Shown piece after piece: positions 1 through 9,920 of a stretch of DNA of 64,000 bases. Made by a program: the position numbers and the translations under genes. Within the stretch, counting starts at the first letter, position 1. Each line of letters begins with the position of its first letter. The stretch is from CAIWHR01 sp963781285 (GTDB taxonomy: Bacteria > Pseudomonadota > Gammaproteobacteria > Burkholderiales > Casimicrobiaceae): NCBI GenBank assembly GCA_963781285.1, contig CAWAFI010000024.1:1-64000 (forward strand), in the 5' to 3' direction. The notes beneath the pieces are model-generated. The model was given only the letters and a program-made list of their open reading frames with translations. It made no database searches and was not told the origin of the DNA.

Positions 1-548
1 CGTCTACGTGCAATGATCATCAATACGCGACCGGCGCGTGCTCGAGGCAGGCTTTGGGTCTGCTGATATCGCGGATATGCGCGTTGCCGCGCGCGAAAAG
101 AAAAAGGCCCCCGGTCCTTGCGAACTGAGGGCCTTGCTGCGTGACGAACCGTCGAGTCCATGCACGAGGCATGGGCGATGGCGCATCACCGGGCACCGCC
201 AGACCTGGCGATCCAACAACGCCAGCTAATGCTCCGGCGCTAGACCGAGCGCACAACCTAAGTCGCTTACGCGACGAGATCGGAATCGCTTCCGACCGCT
301 TCAAGGGCGGGTAACGACCGCAACGCCAATACCGAGGTACTGGACTTCATGCATGGCTGGGTGACCAGTCGACATGAAGGCTGTGTGAGCACGATGCCCA
401 CGGACAAGCGACTTGAGTATTACACTGCCGACTTGTCACTTCAAGGTATCCGACCGATTGAATGCAGGGTGCAAGCCGACAAGCACGGCCTTCGCGGGGC
501 TTTTCGTCTTGACAGCGCGACACGCCTAGTCATTGCATTGGTCACAAT
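1..548. other. Gene-poor left end
   Basis: No convincing coding region was found on either strand. Open frames here are short, lack ribosome binding sites and resemble no family I know. The one structural signal is a terminator-like hairpin read leftward near position 100. The stretch may be the degraded edge of an accessory region. Confidence 0.5.
97..133 (-). terminator. Possible intrinsic terminator (leftward)
   Basis: Read on the minus strand, a GGCCC...GGGCC hairpin (106-133) is followed by a T-rich run (97-105). No recognisable gene lies directly upstream of it, so it may be left over from a decayed gene. Confidence 0.45.
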
Positions 549-1823
549 TTATTCTGGCCCCACCAATCTCTCGATCTCAACTTCCCCGAGCAGCGCCAAC
601 GCGTGCTGGGCGTCCGTCGGGTCGTGCCGTTGCAGTATGTAAAACCGCTCGGCGTGCTTACCCAACACACTCTCCGGACGCGCCGTGTCGAGCAGGGCCT
701 GTAGCTTTTCTCGCGCCTCTTGTTTCCCGGCGACGATCTCGGCCGGCTCGTTGGACAAATCCCAATCCTCAAATTGCGCGGGACGCAAATCAACGGCCAG
801 AACAGTGACTTTACGCATGGATTGCTTGAGCGCGGTCAGTCCCGCCCGTAGCGTTTCCATTCCTGCCCCCTTTGGTGCAGCGGGCTTTCGCTCCCAATTG
901 CATAGGAAGGCGACGCCGGTGTCGAGCCCGTGTCCAAACCGGGCCGGGAATTGATCAAGCAGGGCACGTACCCGCATGATGTCCGCATCGGATACCTCGT
1001 CGGCGGTCGTAAGAAAGGCGCTCGGGTCACAAAACTTGCCCGCGGGGACATAAGCCATGCCGGAGGCAACCGCAATTCGCTCGTTGCTGGAGTCGCGAAG
1101 CGTGGCGCGCCATGCATGCGGGTATACCGCCGCCGGGGTCTCGACGTGGCTACGCTGCAACTCAATGGTTGCGGTGCCAAGCGCGGCGACAACGGTGCTG
1201 ACGCGCACCCTGCGACCTTGGCCCAAGGCCATAGGGTAATCGGAGTCCTCGTACCAGCCATCGATCCGGCTCGTTGTGAAGAAGTCGATCAATGGCCGCT
1301 GGATGTGCCGTGCCCGAATCTCCGGCCATAGCAAGTCGGCCAACGCCTGGACTTGCGCTGGGAGCATGATCCACTTGAAGAACTGCTCGCGCGGAAGGCC
1401 GCAACTTGCCACGAGGTCGAACTGCGCTCGCTGCTCCGCGCCTCTTCTCGCTGAATAACTGCAAATGTCTGCCTCTAAGACCGTTCGCAGCGACGGAATA
1501 AATACGTGCAAGAGCGCGAGCGTGTCGATGGTGGTTGGCAATCCACTCATCAAGACGGTGGTCGCCAGCAGCTCGCCAAATCGGGACCGGTCGAGCTGAC
1601 AGAACGGGGGCCGACCAAGCAGTTTCTCGTTGCCGGCGAAGCGAGAATCGCGCAGGGCCAGCGATGGAAGGGCAAGCATGTCGGCAACGAACTGGCGAAT
1701 CGTGGGTGGGCCTTGGTATTCGGTGCGCGCATTTGCAAAGCGTTGGTAGATGGCGTCGTGTTGCCAGCGCTCGATCAATTGGCTGCGCACATAATCGATC
1801 AGAGCTGTGCTCAGTTGCGGCAT
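549..1823 (-). CDS. Hypothetical protein, 424 residues
   Basis: I do not recognise this family. The frame is long and uninterrupted and has the composition of a soluble, mixed helical protein. There is no signal peptide, membrane segment or clear nucleotide-binding motif. A TTG 12 codons upstream (1859) keeps the frame open, but the ATG at 1823 is preferred because GGAAA lies about six bases before it. The gene stands alone: 548 bases of non-coding sequence follow it and almost 800 bases separate it from the IclR gene. Its GC content is somewhat lower than that of later genes, consistent with accessory DNA. Confidence 0.7.
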   Translation of the reverse strand: MPQLSTALIDYVRSQLIERWQHDAIYQRFANARTEYQGPPTIRQFVADMLALPSLALRDSRFAGNEKLLGRPPFCQLDRSRFGELLATTVLMSGLPTTIDTLALLHVFIPSLRTVLEADICSYSARRGAEQRAQFDLVASCGLPREQFFKWIMLPAQVQALADLLWPEIRARHIQRPLIDFFTTSRIDGWYEDSDYPMALGQGRRVRVSTVVAALGTATIELQRSHVETPAAVYPHAWRATLRDSSNERIAVASGMAYVPAGKFCDPSAFLTTADEVSDADIMRVRALLDQFPARFGHGLDTGVAFLCNWERKPAAPKGAGMETLRAGLTALKQSMRKVTVLAVDLRPAQFEDWDLSNEPAEIVAGKQEAREKLQALLDTARPESVLGKHAERFYILQRHDPTDAQHALALLGEVEIERLVGPE

Positions 1824-2621
1824 GCGCCGTTTCCGATGCAGGGGCGTTGGCGAAGCCAAGCTTGGAATCCGAGGGCGCGGCGCTTCTTAATACGCGCGAA
1901 GCAACAGATTGCGAAGGTCATAGGCGCGAAGGGTGGTTTCCGACGGAGAAACATATGACCATCAGATTCGAGAGGCGTGCAAGTCGGCAACTTCGCAGGT
2001 CCGGCTATTCGTTTGAACGGATGGGCTTTCCTACACCGCCTTCTTGGCACTTTGGCAAACGTATTTGCACCCAGTGTCGAATACGTCCCTCGAATACTTC
2101 GGATTCAGCAGGTCGGTACGGCACCTTGGCATCCGAGCGACGGACTGTTAATCCGCCGCTCTGTTTGCTGCCGTGCATGCACCGCTACCACAGCTCTATT
2201 CATGCGAGTGAGGCGGCCGATCACAGCTGTCTTCACACTCGCGGACATTGGGGACGCGATTGGAGTCAGCTGATTCGCGCGACTACGGCGTGGCAAACGC
2301 ATCGGCGCGTCGAAGTAGGGAGTCTCGGGGCAGCTCTGGTGATGGCCGAGGACTCTTCTTTGCCGGCGCTCAGGCCGGCTCACTGCGGCCGGTCGTGCTG
2401 GGTGTGACAATGAGAACCCATCATCGCTTCATTCGCGAGGTATATCGCATGTCTGACGGTGATCAAGAGACTTGGAAGGTGAAACGTCCCCGCCGTGCGT
2501 GATGAACTCTTATCTCCGAAACGTAGTTCATCGGCGACCACTTAGTGAAGGCATAGGGTGCGAGTCGTTGAAGCTCGCAAAAGCACCGCTTGAGCGACGC
2601 CGGCGCATATTGGCGGCTGCG
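1824..2621. other. Intergenic, no recognisable gene
   Basis: About 800 bases with only short overlapping open frames on both strands. None has a ribosome binding site or a recognisable motif. GC-rich partial dyads lie near 2360-2395. It may be decayed coding DNA. Confidence 0.4.
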
Positions 2622-3521
2622 TCATCCGCCATCCGAGTGTCCGCTGCGTCGCCTTTGACGACGTTGGGAAGTCCCCGTTGCTGCGTCATTGACGTAGCCC
2701 ATCAGGAGCGACAGGCGCGCAGCGGACTCGCGGATCATCTCCTTCACTGCTGCGATCGACGGCGTGACCTTCTTGTCGATGCGCTCTATGTACGGGATGT
2801 TGAGCACTGCAACTGCGTGTCCGGTGGGTCCCATAATCGGAAAAGCGATGTTCGTGACCCCCCGGGTCTGACGACTTTGAACTTCGGCGTAGCCCTTCCT
2901 CGCGACGTCCCGCACGATCTTCGCCAGCTGAGCGGGATCGACGTCGAGCTCGCCCTCGACCTCCTGATGCGACGCGAGTATCGCGCGACGCGTGCTTTCA
3001 TCCTGAAACGCAAGCAGTACGTAGCCGGACGCCGTGTCGGTAAGGCCGACGAGCGCGCCGACCTTCATTCCGAACGCATAGCGTTCCGGGCTATCGACCT
3101 CGCCGACGACCATCACACGGCCCGCGTGCAAAACCGTCAGATGGCACGATTGCAGCGCGCGATGCACGAGGTCGAGCATCAGCGGCGCCGCGGCGGCGGT
3201 CAGCGACCTGACCGGCTTGTGACGATGCGCGAGTTCGAACAGCTTGAGGGTCAGCGTATAGCGGTCGCCGTCGCGCTGCTCGATGTATCCGCGCCGTGCG
3301 AGTGCGATCACCATTCGAAACAGTTCGCTCGACGTGCGCCCGAGCGCCCCGGCGATTTCGTTGAGCGATAGCCCCGCCGTTTCACGCGCGAGCAACTCGA
3401 GCACGTCGAGACCCTTGTCGAGCGCAGGCACTGCGTAGCGCGTCGCGGCGGGCGACGCAGGTCGCGCCGGCGGACGCGTTTTTAGCTTTTGCCGCGTGCC
3501 GGCCGGCGCGATTACCGCCAT
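2622..3521 (-). CDS. IclR-family transcriptional regulator
   Basis: DNA-binding regulator of 299 residues with IclR architecture. A winged helix at about residues 30-85 contains the LSLNEIAGALGRTSSELFRM recognition stretch. An effector-binding domain spans about 105-275, with the typical ending in which residues FPIMG lead into the last beta strands. The first 30 residues and the Arg-rich tail look disordered. Only three bases separate this start from the stop of the upstream amidohydrolase gene, so the two are probably co-transcribed and translationally coupled. IclR proteins often control an adjacent catabolic gene, so the amidohydrolase or its pathway is the likely target (inference). Confidence 0.9.
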   Translation of the reverse strand: MAVIAPAGTRQKLKTRPPARPASPAATRYAVPALDKGLDVLELLARETAGLSLNEIAGALGRTSSELFRMVIALARRGYIEQRDGDRYTLTLKLFELAHRHKPVRSLTAAAAPLMLDLVHRALQSCHLTVLHAGRVMVVGEVDSPERYAFGMKVGALVGLTDTASGYVLLAFQDESTRRAILASHQEVEGELDVDPAQLAKIVRDVARKGYAEVQSRQTRGVTNIAFPIMGPTGHAVAVLNIPYIERIDKKVTPSIAAVKEMIRESAARLSLLMGYVNDAATGTSQRRQRRRSGHSDGG

Positions 3522-3524
3522 CGT

Positions 3525-4579
3525 TCAGTCATCGTCGTGCTCGTTCGGCACATGACGTCGATAGAAGAGCAGCGCATTGCGAAACATTACCTTATCGCGG
3601 ACCCGGGTACCGAAGGGCGCGAGGTATTCCTCCGCGATCCGGATCTGATCTGCAAACCCGCTCGATAGATCGTTAGGGTTGGTGCCGTGCAACGAGATGA
3701 CAGGCCAGTTGCTGCCCCAGATCAGACGGTCCGGCCCGAACGCGGTCATCAACACGTCGAAGTGCGCTTTGTAGTGCGTGAGGTCCATGGGCGCGAGAAA
3801 GACGACGTCGCCGGGAGCGTACATGTCATAGAACGACGAGAACTTCATGTAGAGGTTCGGGCAAACGTCGGCGAGGCGGCGGATCTCCAGCTCCCAGGTG
3901 GGATCGACGGGCGGCGGTCCCTTGGCGCCGCCCAAGTGATCGATGATGATCCGCAAATCGGGAACCGCCGTGCAAAGCGCCTGCACCTGGTCCTTGGGAT
4001 TCTTCGTGCCGCGGCTGATGATGTCGAGCGTCATGCCTCGCCCTGCGAGGTCCCGCAGGCTTTCGAGTTGCGCGGGACTGAGCGTGATCCCCTCGGGCGG
4101 ACCCGTAAGATAGCCGCGGATACCGACCCAGCGCCGGTCTTTGGAGAACCGCTCCAGATCATGCGCGAAGGTCGGCGCCCCGATGTCGAGATTTCCGACG
4201 TAGGTCGAATAGAAGCGGTCGCGCTCAACCTATCGAGGATCCATTGGTTGTCTTCGACGATTCCGCTCGCCTCGACGACGCCTGCGGTGAGGATGCCGTT
4301 CGCCTTCGCCATGGCGGTGTAATCGCCCGGTAGAACGTCGCGATAGATCGGCCCTTCCGCCGGCGTCGGCCACGGTACGCCGCCGGGCCGCGTGACCTGC
4401 CAAAAGTGAATATGCGTCTCGACGATCGGGCGCGAATGTCCGGCTGCCTTTAGCTCGTCCAACACCTTGTCCACCGCGCGATGGTAGCCGCCGTCCGCCA
4501 TGGCGGCCATCGAAACGATTAGCAGCACACACGACGCCGCTGTCGCTATGCAGCTGCGGATCCGATTGCGAACCTGCAT
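3525..4579 (-). pseudogene. Exported amidohydrolase-2 family hydrolase, frameshifted
   Basis: Resembles the amidohydrolase-2/PDC lactonase-like metal-dependent hydrolases. The N-terminal part has a signal peptide (about residues 1-28), then the metal-binding motif in ETHIHFW. After DNQWILDR the frame breaks at about 4229-4234. The next frame resumes with VERDRFYSTY and continues through the barrel to the stop at 3525. One missing base in the AGG/GTT region would restore a protein of about 350 residues, so the break is either a recent inactivation or a sequence error. The gene lies directly upstream of the IclR gene. An export signal is unusual for this family, though known in some proteobacteria. 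Confidence 0.75.
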
Positions 4580-4641
4580 TGTGTTCTCCTTCCGTTGTTG
4601 CGGGTCACTGCCTCCTGCAGCAGTCCTGTTCTCGGCTACGT

Positions 4642-4668
4642 TTTATACATGAAACACCATTTTGTCAA
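4642..4668 (-). promoter_or_regulatory. Candidate promoter of amidohydrolase-iclR
   Basis: On the minus strand a perfect TTGACA (4663-4668) is followed by TATAAA (4642-4647), about 60 bases before the amidohydrolase start. The spacer is 15 bases, shorter than the ideal 17, so the assignment is tentative. The spacer holds the AT-rich half-site ATGGTGTTTCAT, a plausible target for the downstream IclR protein. Confidence 0.4.
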
Positions 4669-4787
4669 CCAAACGTCAACGATTGGGATGCCAATACTCC
4701 ATAGCTTGCTGGCAAGCCCTGTGGTCCGCAATAATTGGATCAGGGGTTGGATTGACGAGCCCACGGTCGTCCGTGGCATGATGGGGC

Positions 4788-5240
4788 GTGGTTGCCTTCC
4801 TTCGGATCATTCTGCGGTTGCTCGCCGACGTTGTCGCCGTTGCTGTCCTCGCGCTCAGGTCCCGGCGGTCGCTCGAAGCTGAGAATTTGGTGCTACGTCG
4901 CCAACTCGGGCTCTTCAAGGAGCGGGGCATGAAACCGCGACGTATCGATGCCGCGACGCGGCTAAGCCTGGCATTGTTGTCGCGGTTATGTGATTGGCGT
5001 TCGTGCCTGATCGTGGTTCGCCCGGAAACGGTAATCCGCTGGCACCGAGCCGGCTGGCGACTGCGCTGGCGCTACAAATCGAGGCCTGGCCGTCCACCTA
5101 TTCCGTTGGAACTGCGCCGATTGATCCGACGCATGGCGTTGGAGAACCCGCTCTGGGGCGAGGAACGCATCGCCAATGAACTATTGCTCAAGCTCGCCAT
5201 CAGGGTGTCGCCGCGGACGGTGCGCAAGTACATGCCTAGG
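4788..5240 (+). pseudogene. Transposase N-terminal half, truncated by IS110 insertion
   Basis: The first about 150 residues match the N-terminal part of integrase-core transposases: an amphipathic N-terminus, ENLVLRRQLGLFKERG, PETVIRWHRAGWRLRWR and an HTH ending in SPRTVRKYMP. The catalytic DDE integrase domain that should follow is missing. The frame instead runs into the left end of the IS110-like element at about 5241 and stops at 5366 with unrelated residues. No clear continuation was found to the right of the IS110 element, so the 3' half is probably deleted. The gene is non-functional. Confidence 0.75.
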
Positions 5241-6741
5241 CAATATGGTCGCTTGGTAGAAGCGGGATGGCCGGTCTCCGGCGACGTAGGTTGCGCGGCA
5301 AGCCGCGCCGAGCTACATGCTGAGAACGAGTCATCAGCAACCAACAAGGAGACCGGCCATGGATGAGAATATCAAGTTCTTCGTCGGACTGGATGTGCAC
5401 AAGGACACTATCGCGGTGGCGGTGGCAGAAGCGGGTCGGGAGCCGGCACGGCTGGTAGGCAGCATCGCGCACGATGTCGTCAAGCTGCGGAAACTGTTGG
5501 CGCGGTACGGCGAGCCGGCAAGGGTGCTGGTGGTTTACGAAGCGGGCCCTACGGCTACGGTTTGCAGCGCGAGTTGGCGCGGCGGGGTTATCAATGTCAG
5601 GTGATTGCGCCGTCGTTGATTCCGAAACGTGCGGGCGATCGAATCAAGACCGACGGTCGGGATGGCCTGCGGCTGGCCGAACTCTCGCGTGCCGGTGAAT
5701 TGCGCGCGGTATGGATTCCAGATCCGGCGGACGAGGCGATTCGCGACCTCGCCCGCGCGCGCGAGGATGTGGTCAACGCCCGCACCCAGGCCCGGCAGCA
5801 GCTCAAGGGTTTCCTGCTGCGCCACGACGTGCGCTACGCCGGCAAGACCTCGTGGAGCAAGACTTACTATCGCTGGCTGGCGACGTTGAACTTCGGATTG
5901 TCGGGTGCGCAGACGGCGTTCACCGAATACTGGCAGGCGGTGACCGCCGCCGACGAGCGCGTGGCGCGGCTCACTGGCGCGCTGGCCAACTCGATCCAAG
6001 GCTGGCGCTTCGAAGCGGTGGTGAACGCGCTGCAGGCGCTGCGGGGCGTCGACGTGGTCAGCGCCATCGGCTTGGTGGCCGAGATCGGTGACATCCGGCG
6101 CTTTGCCCACCCGCGGCAGCTGATGGCCTATCTGGGCCTGGTGCCGTCGGAGCGTTCCAGCGGGGAGCGGGTGACGCGCGGCAGCATCACCAAGACCGGC
6201 AACACCCATGCGCGACGGCTGCTGGTCGAAGCGGCGTGGAACTACCGCTTCCAACCGCGTATCGGCCGCCGGGCGCAGCAGCGCGCGGAGGACCTGCCGC
6301 GGGCGATCCGTGACGTGGCCTGGAAGGCGCAATTGCGGCTCGCCGGACGCTTCGCTCGGTTGCGTGCCCGCGGCGTGCAGATCAACAAGATCTGCGTCGC
6401 GGTGGCGCGTGAGCTGGCGGGCTTTGTGTGGGCGATAGCGTCGGCCCAAGCCAAACTCACGCCGAACTGAGACGGGTGCGAAGTTCATGAGGCCAGATCG
6501 ATCCGGTGATGCGATACGAGCTACGATAGGGATAACCCTCGAGACTGCTACACCGGCATTCCGCAAGGATTGATCCATGACCCTAGAGCGAGGCAGGTCC
6601 CACGACGAATCGATGAACGGTGGTAGCCAATCCACGGATATGAGTCTGATTCATCGTCGCTGCACCGCTCGTGTCGCGTCACCGGATCGATTTGGAAAAC
6701 CATGACACACCACCCTCTTGACAGGTAGTGCGACCATATGA
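5241..6741 (+). mobile_element. IS110-family element (IS1111-like), about 1.5 kb
   Basis: A single transposase gene is flanked by short subterminal inverted repeats: ATATGGTCGC at 5243-5252 and its exact complement at 6730-6739. Short subterminal repeats with long non-coding flanks (118 bases left, 270 bases right of the gene) fit the IS1111 subgroup of IS110. The exact ends are inferred from the repeats and from the break in the interrupted transposase gene. The transposase frame is broken, so the copy is probably inactive unless a base was lost in sequencing. Confidence 0.75.
5359..6470 (+). pseudogene. IS110-family transposase, one frameshift
   Basis: The start at 5359 has a good AAGGAGA site. 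The first 65 residues carry the DEDD-type N-terminal motif FVGLDVHKDTIAVAV and end at VVYEAGPT. Correct family sequence (GYGLQRELARRGYQCQV) continues in the next frame from about 5552, so one base is missing at about 5551-5553. The second frame runs intact to 6470. It includes KTDGRDGLRLAEL and the C-terminal transposase_20 domain with GVDVVSAIGLVAEIGDI and YLGLVPSERSSG. The total of about 370 residues is normal for the family. A programmed shift is not typical of IS110, so mutation or sequence error is more likely. Confidence 0.85.
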
Positions 6742-7323
6742 GCGGCGGCTCCACGATCCACAGCGACCCTTGACGCCTCGATGGCTGCAGCACGAATTCA
6801 GCGGCCGCTCGGTCGAATCGCTTCAATGCCGGCGACCGGCCGAGGCTGTGTAAAAACGCGGTCCTATTTCGATTTAGGGGGTCGTCGAACCATTCCGACA
6901 CCCAAAATAATCGAATACAGCGCGTTCTGAGAGGTCGATTTTTCTCAGCATGAACTTCCGCTGCGTTTTGACACAGCCTCGGCCAAATGCGGTCATAGAG
7001 CACTCCGTTCCATAGCAGTCGCTGGACCGCTCTTGTCGGTCAGGGTGAGATGGTCGAGCCGCGTGCCCAATTCGTTCCAGAGATCCCCTGCAAAACCGCC
7101 CAAGCGAGGCCCGTTAAGCCAGAGGGGACTTGCAAACCTTCTCTTTCGAAGGAAAATGAAGACGCCGGCGATCCGGACAATCCTTGAAGGCACGAATACA
7201 GCGATCCAGGGCGAGTTGCACCTGCCCTCATAATTGTGCGGATATCGAAGGATTTCGACGGGGAAGATGTCGCGACCATTTGATCGTTAGAGCGCAACCA
7301 GGCAATGTAAAGGCGAGACAAAC
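6742..7323. other. Intergenic between IS110 and ppk2
   Basis: Contains the 147-bp MITE-like element at 6838-6984 and otherwise no convincing gene. Position 7155 has an ATG with an upstream AAGGAAA opening a 25-codon frame, too little to call. The last 90 bases presumably hold the ppk2 promoter, but no clear -35/-10 pair is visible. Confidence 0.45.
6838..6984. mobile_element. MITE-like element with 22-bp terminal inverted repeats
   Basis: Terminal repeats at 6838-6859 and 6963-6984 are inverted copies with one mismatch in 22. Both carry the core GGCCGAGGCTGTGT followed by an A-rich AAAACGC end. The 103 bases between them encode nothing. The end sequence resembles the termini of full-size IS elements, so this is probably a non-autonomous derivative mobilised in trans. 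Confidence 0.6.
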
Positions 7324-8217
7324 ATGAAACGGAAAAAAGGACCCTTGGTGCCGGAATTCTCCGGCGAAGTCATCGCCGACGTTAGAGAAGCAACTAAGAT
7401 CGAACAGTATTGGCATTCGGCCGGACGAGCCAAACAACGCAAACCGCCCAAGAACTACAAATACGTGGAAGAGATCGCCCATCTTCAGTTTGAGCTCATC
7501 AAGCTTCAAGAATGGGTGCGCCTCCAGGGTCTCAAGGTGCTGGTCATCTTCGAGGGGCGCGATGCGGCGGGCAAAGGCGGCGTGATTAAGCGCATAACGG
7601 AGAGCCTGAATCCGCGGGTCTGTCGTGTCGTCGCTCTAGGTACTCCGACTGAGAGGGAAATCGGGCAATGGTACTTTGAGCGCTACGTTGCACATTTGCC
7701 AAACCGCGGTGAGATCGTGCTATTTGATCGCAGTTGGTATAACCGCGCCGGCATAGAACGGGTAATGGGTTTTTGCACGGACGCGGAGTACAAGGAATTC
7801 TTGCGTACTGCGCCGCTCTTCGAAGAAATGCTGGTTCGTTCCGGGATCTATTTGATCAAGTACTGGTTCTCGGTGAACGACGAAGAGCAGGAAAGGCGCT
7901 TCCAGCAACGCATGCGTAGCCCTACGAAGCGATGGAAACTCAGTCCGATGGACATCGAGTCAAGAAAGCACTGGGTCGAATACTCCATGGCAAAAGATGT
8001 CATGTTCGCGAAAACGGATACCCGACTCACGCCCTGGTTTGTGGTGGACGCCGACAACAAGAAAAAGGCACGCCTCAATTGCATCGCCCACCTACTGCAG
8101 CAAATTCACTACTCGGACTTGACTCCCATCGAAATCGAGCTACCGCCACGTCAGGTGGATCCAGGGTACAAACGACCGAGGATATCAAAGCAGCACTTCG
8201 TTCCAAAAGTGTATTGA
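7324..8217 (+). CDS. ppk2: Polyphosphate kinase 2 (PPK2)
   Basis: Cytoplasmic enzyme that transfers phosphate between polyphosphate and nucleotides. The 297-residue protein has the family P-loop (GRDAAGKGG, residues 78-86) and the second signature FDRSWYNRAG beginning at residue 134. It also has the lid segment RMRSPTKRWKLSPMD and the ending TPWFVVDADNKKKARLN. The length fits single-domain PPK2 enzymes. Whether it prefers ADP or AMP cannot be settled by eye. The start has AAAGGCGAGAC just upstream. The gene is monocistronic as far as can be seen. Confidence 0.93.
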   Translation: MKRKKGPLVPEFSGEVIADVREATKIEQYWHSAGRAKQRKPPKNYKYVEEIAHLQFELIKLQEWVRLQGLKVLVIFEGRDAAGKGGVIKRITESLNPRVCRVVALGTPTEREIGQWYFERYVAHLPNRGEIVLFDRSWYNRAGIERVMGFCTDAEYKEFLRTAPLFEEMLVRSGIYLIKYWFSVNDEEQERRFQQRMRSPTKRWKLSPMDIESRKHWVEYSMAKDVMFAKTDTRLTPWFVVDADNKKKARLNCIAHLLQQIHYSDLTPIEIELPPRQVDPGYKRPRISKQHFVPKVY

Positions 8218-8695
8218 CTGCCCGGGCTGACACTTCGGAGCGCTGCCCGCCCGGAAGACAACAGGAGCGGCTTCGTTGCGGTATCTATCGCCAACCTAGG
8301 CTTGCGTGTACGCCTGGCTGCGTACTGCGTTCCCGGTACTTGGCTCGAGGGGCGACGGGCGAGGGGCAAGAGGCAATGGACTAAGGACGCAGGCGAATCC
8401 GTCCGTCGAGCGGCGCAAACCGGCCCATCACCGGACATAGCCATGTCGACATCGACGGGCTTGAACCGGCAAACTGCGGTCGTCGTGCATTGCGCTCAAT
8501 AGCAGCCATTCGCGCCGCCCGTCGAATTGCATTGAACGAGTCGGTACGGTGGTCGCCGGGCCAGGGACGAGCATCAACGAGTATCGCCGCATCCGCGCTC
8601 GCCTGCGTCCGGGGCAGCAGCGCGCGTTTCGTTCGCGGTCGCGACCGATCGCCGCGAAATACAGCCGGCCGATGAGCGTGCTTCGGCCGGATGTC
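8218..8695. other. Intergenic, nothing recognised
   Basis: About 480 bases between the convergent ppk2 and ferritin-like genes. Short open frames occur on both strands without ribosome binding sites or family resemblance. No hairpin with a T tract is obvious at either gene end. Confidence 0.4.
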
Positions 8696-9223
8696 TTAGT
8701 AGCCCATCCGCATCGACGTGTCGTCCTGGTCTTCCACGTCGAGCTTGGCTTCCGGAGGCAGCTTCTTGATGATCTCTTCGATCATGCGAACGTGCTCGGC
8801 CTCTTCCGCCCGCAACTCCTCAAATAGCGCCTTGACGTCCGGTTGCTTGACGTAGCGGAGGGCCAGGTCGTAAAACGCGAAGGCCTTCCTTTCGGAGGAC
8901 AACGCCACCAAGTACGCATCGAGCGGGGACATATTCTGACGGGGTGCGCCGACGTCTGGGGCTTCCACATCAAAGATGTCGTCGAGCTTGACCTTCGGGC
9001 GCTCGTCGCCAAACAGTGCGAGCCGGCGCTCGGCGAGCTGTTCACCGTGCTTATTCTCATTGGCGGCCATCGATTGAAATACCGACGCGGCATCATCGTC
9101 ATAACGGCTTCCGAGTTGTTCGGCGAACTGCGTGTACCGCTTAGATGCTTCGACCTCAATCAAAGTCGCGAGATCGAGAGCGTCCATCAACGCGAATTTG
9201 GAGTAATCGAGTCTTGTTGGCAT
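8696..9223 (-). CDS. Ferritin-like/rubrerythrin-type protein
   Basis: A 175-residue four-helix-bundle protein. Paired metal-ligand motifs are present: a first-helix Glu (IEVEASKRY), a second-helix ENKHGEQL with E-x-x-H, and the later ERKAFAFYDLAL and EEAEHVRMIEEI helices with E-x-x-H. This pattern fits the rubrerythrin/ferritin-like di-iron fold, implying a role in peroxide or iron handling (inference). There is no rubredoxin domain. The ATG at 9223 is chosen over the one at 9241; ribosome binding sites are weak for both. Confidence 0.8.
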   Translation of the reverse strand: MPTRLDYSKFALMDALDLATLIEVEASKRYTQFAEQLGSRYDDDAASVFQSMAANENKHGEQLAERRLALFGDERPKVKLDDIFDVEAPDVGAPRQNMSPLDAYLVALSSERKAFAFYDLALRYVKQPDVKALFEELRAEEAEHVRMIEEIIKKLPPEAKLDVEDQDDTSMRMGY

Positions 9224-9920
9224 ATAGCCCCCGGCTACCATAAAGCGCGCCCCGAAAGCTGAGTGCGCGCCAGTTCAATCTATGGGGAATTCAAACAACT
9301 GTCCCTGGCAGGCAAGACAGTATCACCGCGCCGACCATCCGGTCAAAGCGAGGCTCGCCGCTGCCATCGCGGGATCCCGTGGATAGACCGACGCCTCGCG
9401 AAGTTCGGCTCCGCAGCAATGAACGGCAGCTTCGGGCGTTCTGAGACCGTCGACGAAGAGTCGGTTCGCGGCCAGCTCCAGACGGACGAGGTCGCCGCCG
9501 AAATTTCCGGTAAGCGGTCGTACGCACGGGCGTGCCGAAGTAGCGGCGGCGGTGGATTCGCGGGGGCGGCACCAGAGCGGCGAGGCGGGCGAGCAGTTGC
9601 AGCGGGGTGAGGATCAGTGCGCCACCGGCGCGCTGATCATGGACCGGATGGCACTCTGGACCAAGACGATTCCGGCGTGATGGCGGTCCGGATCCTCGGC
9701 GGCTGACCGGCCACGTAACCCGGGCACGCGACGGTCTCGCGCGCCCGCGGTTCGTCAACGATGTGGTTGCTGGTCAGCCGTGCTGCGATTGCTGTTCCTC
9801 TCGACCGAATGTCGAGTCGGCCGGCCTGGAGCCTCGATGCGACTGCGACGTCCACCAAGAATCCGCGGTTGCGTACCCAGACTTGCGTCCGTCGCGCGCA
9901 ACCGCGCGCATGCGAAACCG
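9224..9920. other. Intergenic, no recognisable gene
   Basis: Nearly 700 bases between the ferritin-like gene and the end of the solute-binding protein gene. Open frames here are Arg/Pro/Gly-rich, overlapping and without ribosome binding sites, typical of spurious frames in GC-rich DNA. No repeats or RNA-like structures were noticed. Confidence 0.4.

Noticed and set aside
20..304. A 94-codon leftward frame with Arg/Ser/Ala-rich product
   Set aside because: No ribosome binding site and no family resemblance; the terminator hairpin at 97-133 lies inside it.
2105..2410. 101-codon leftward frame with a locally plausible stretch
   Set aside because: Composition is typical of a spurious GC-rich frame; no ribosome binding site and overlapping frames on the other strand.
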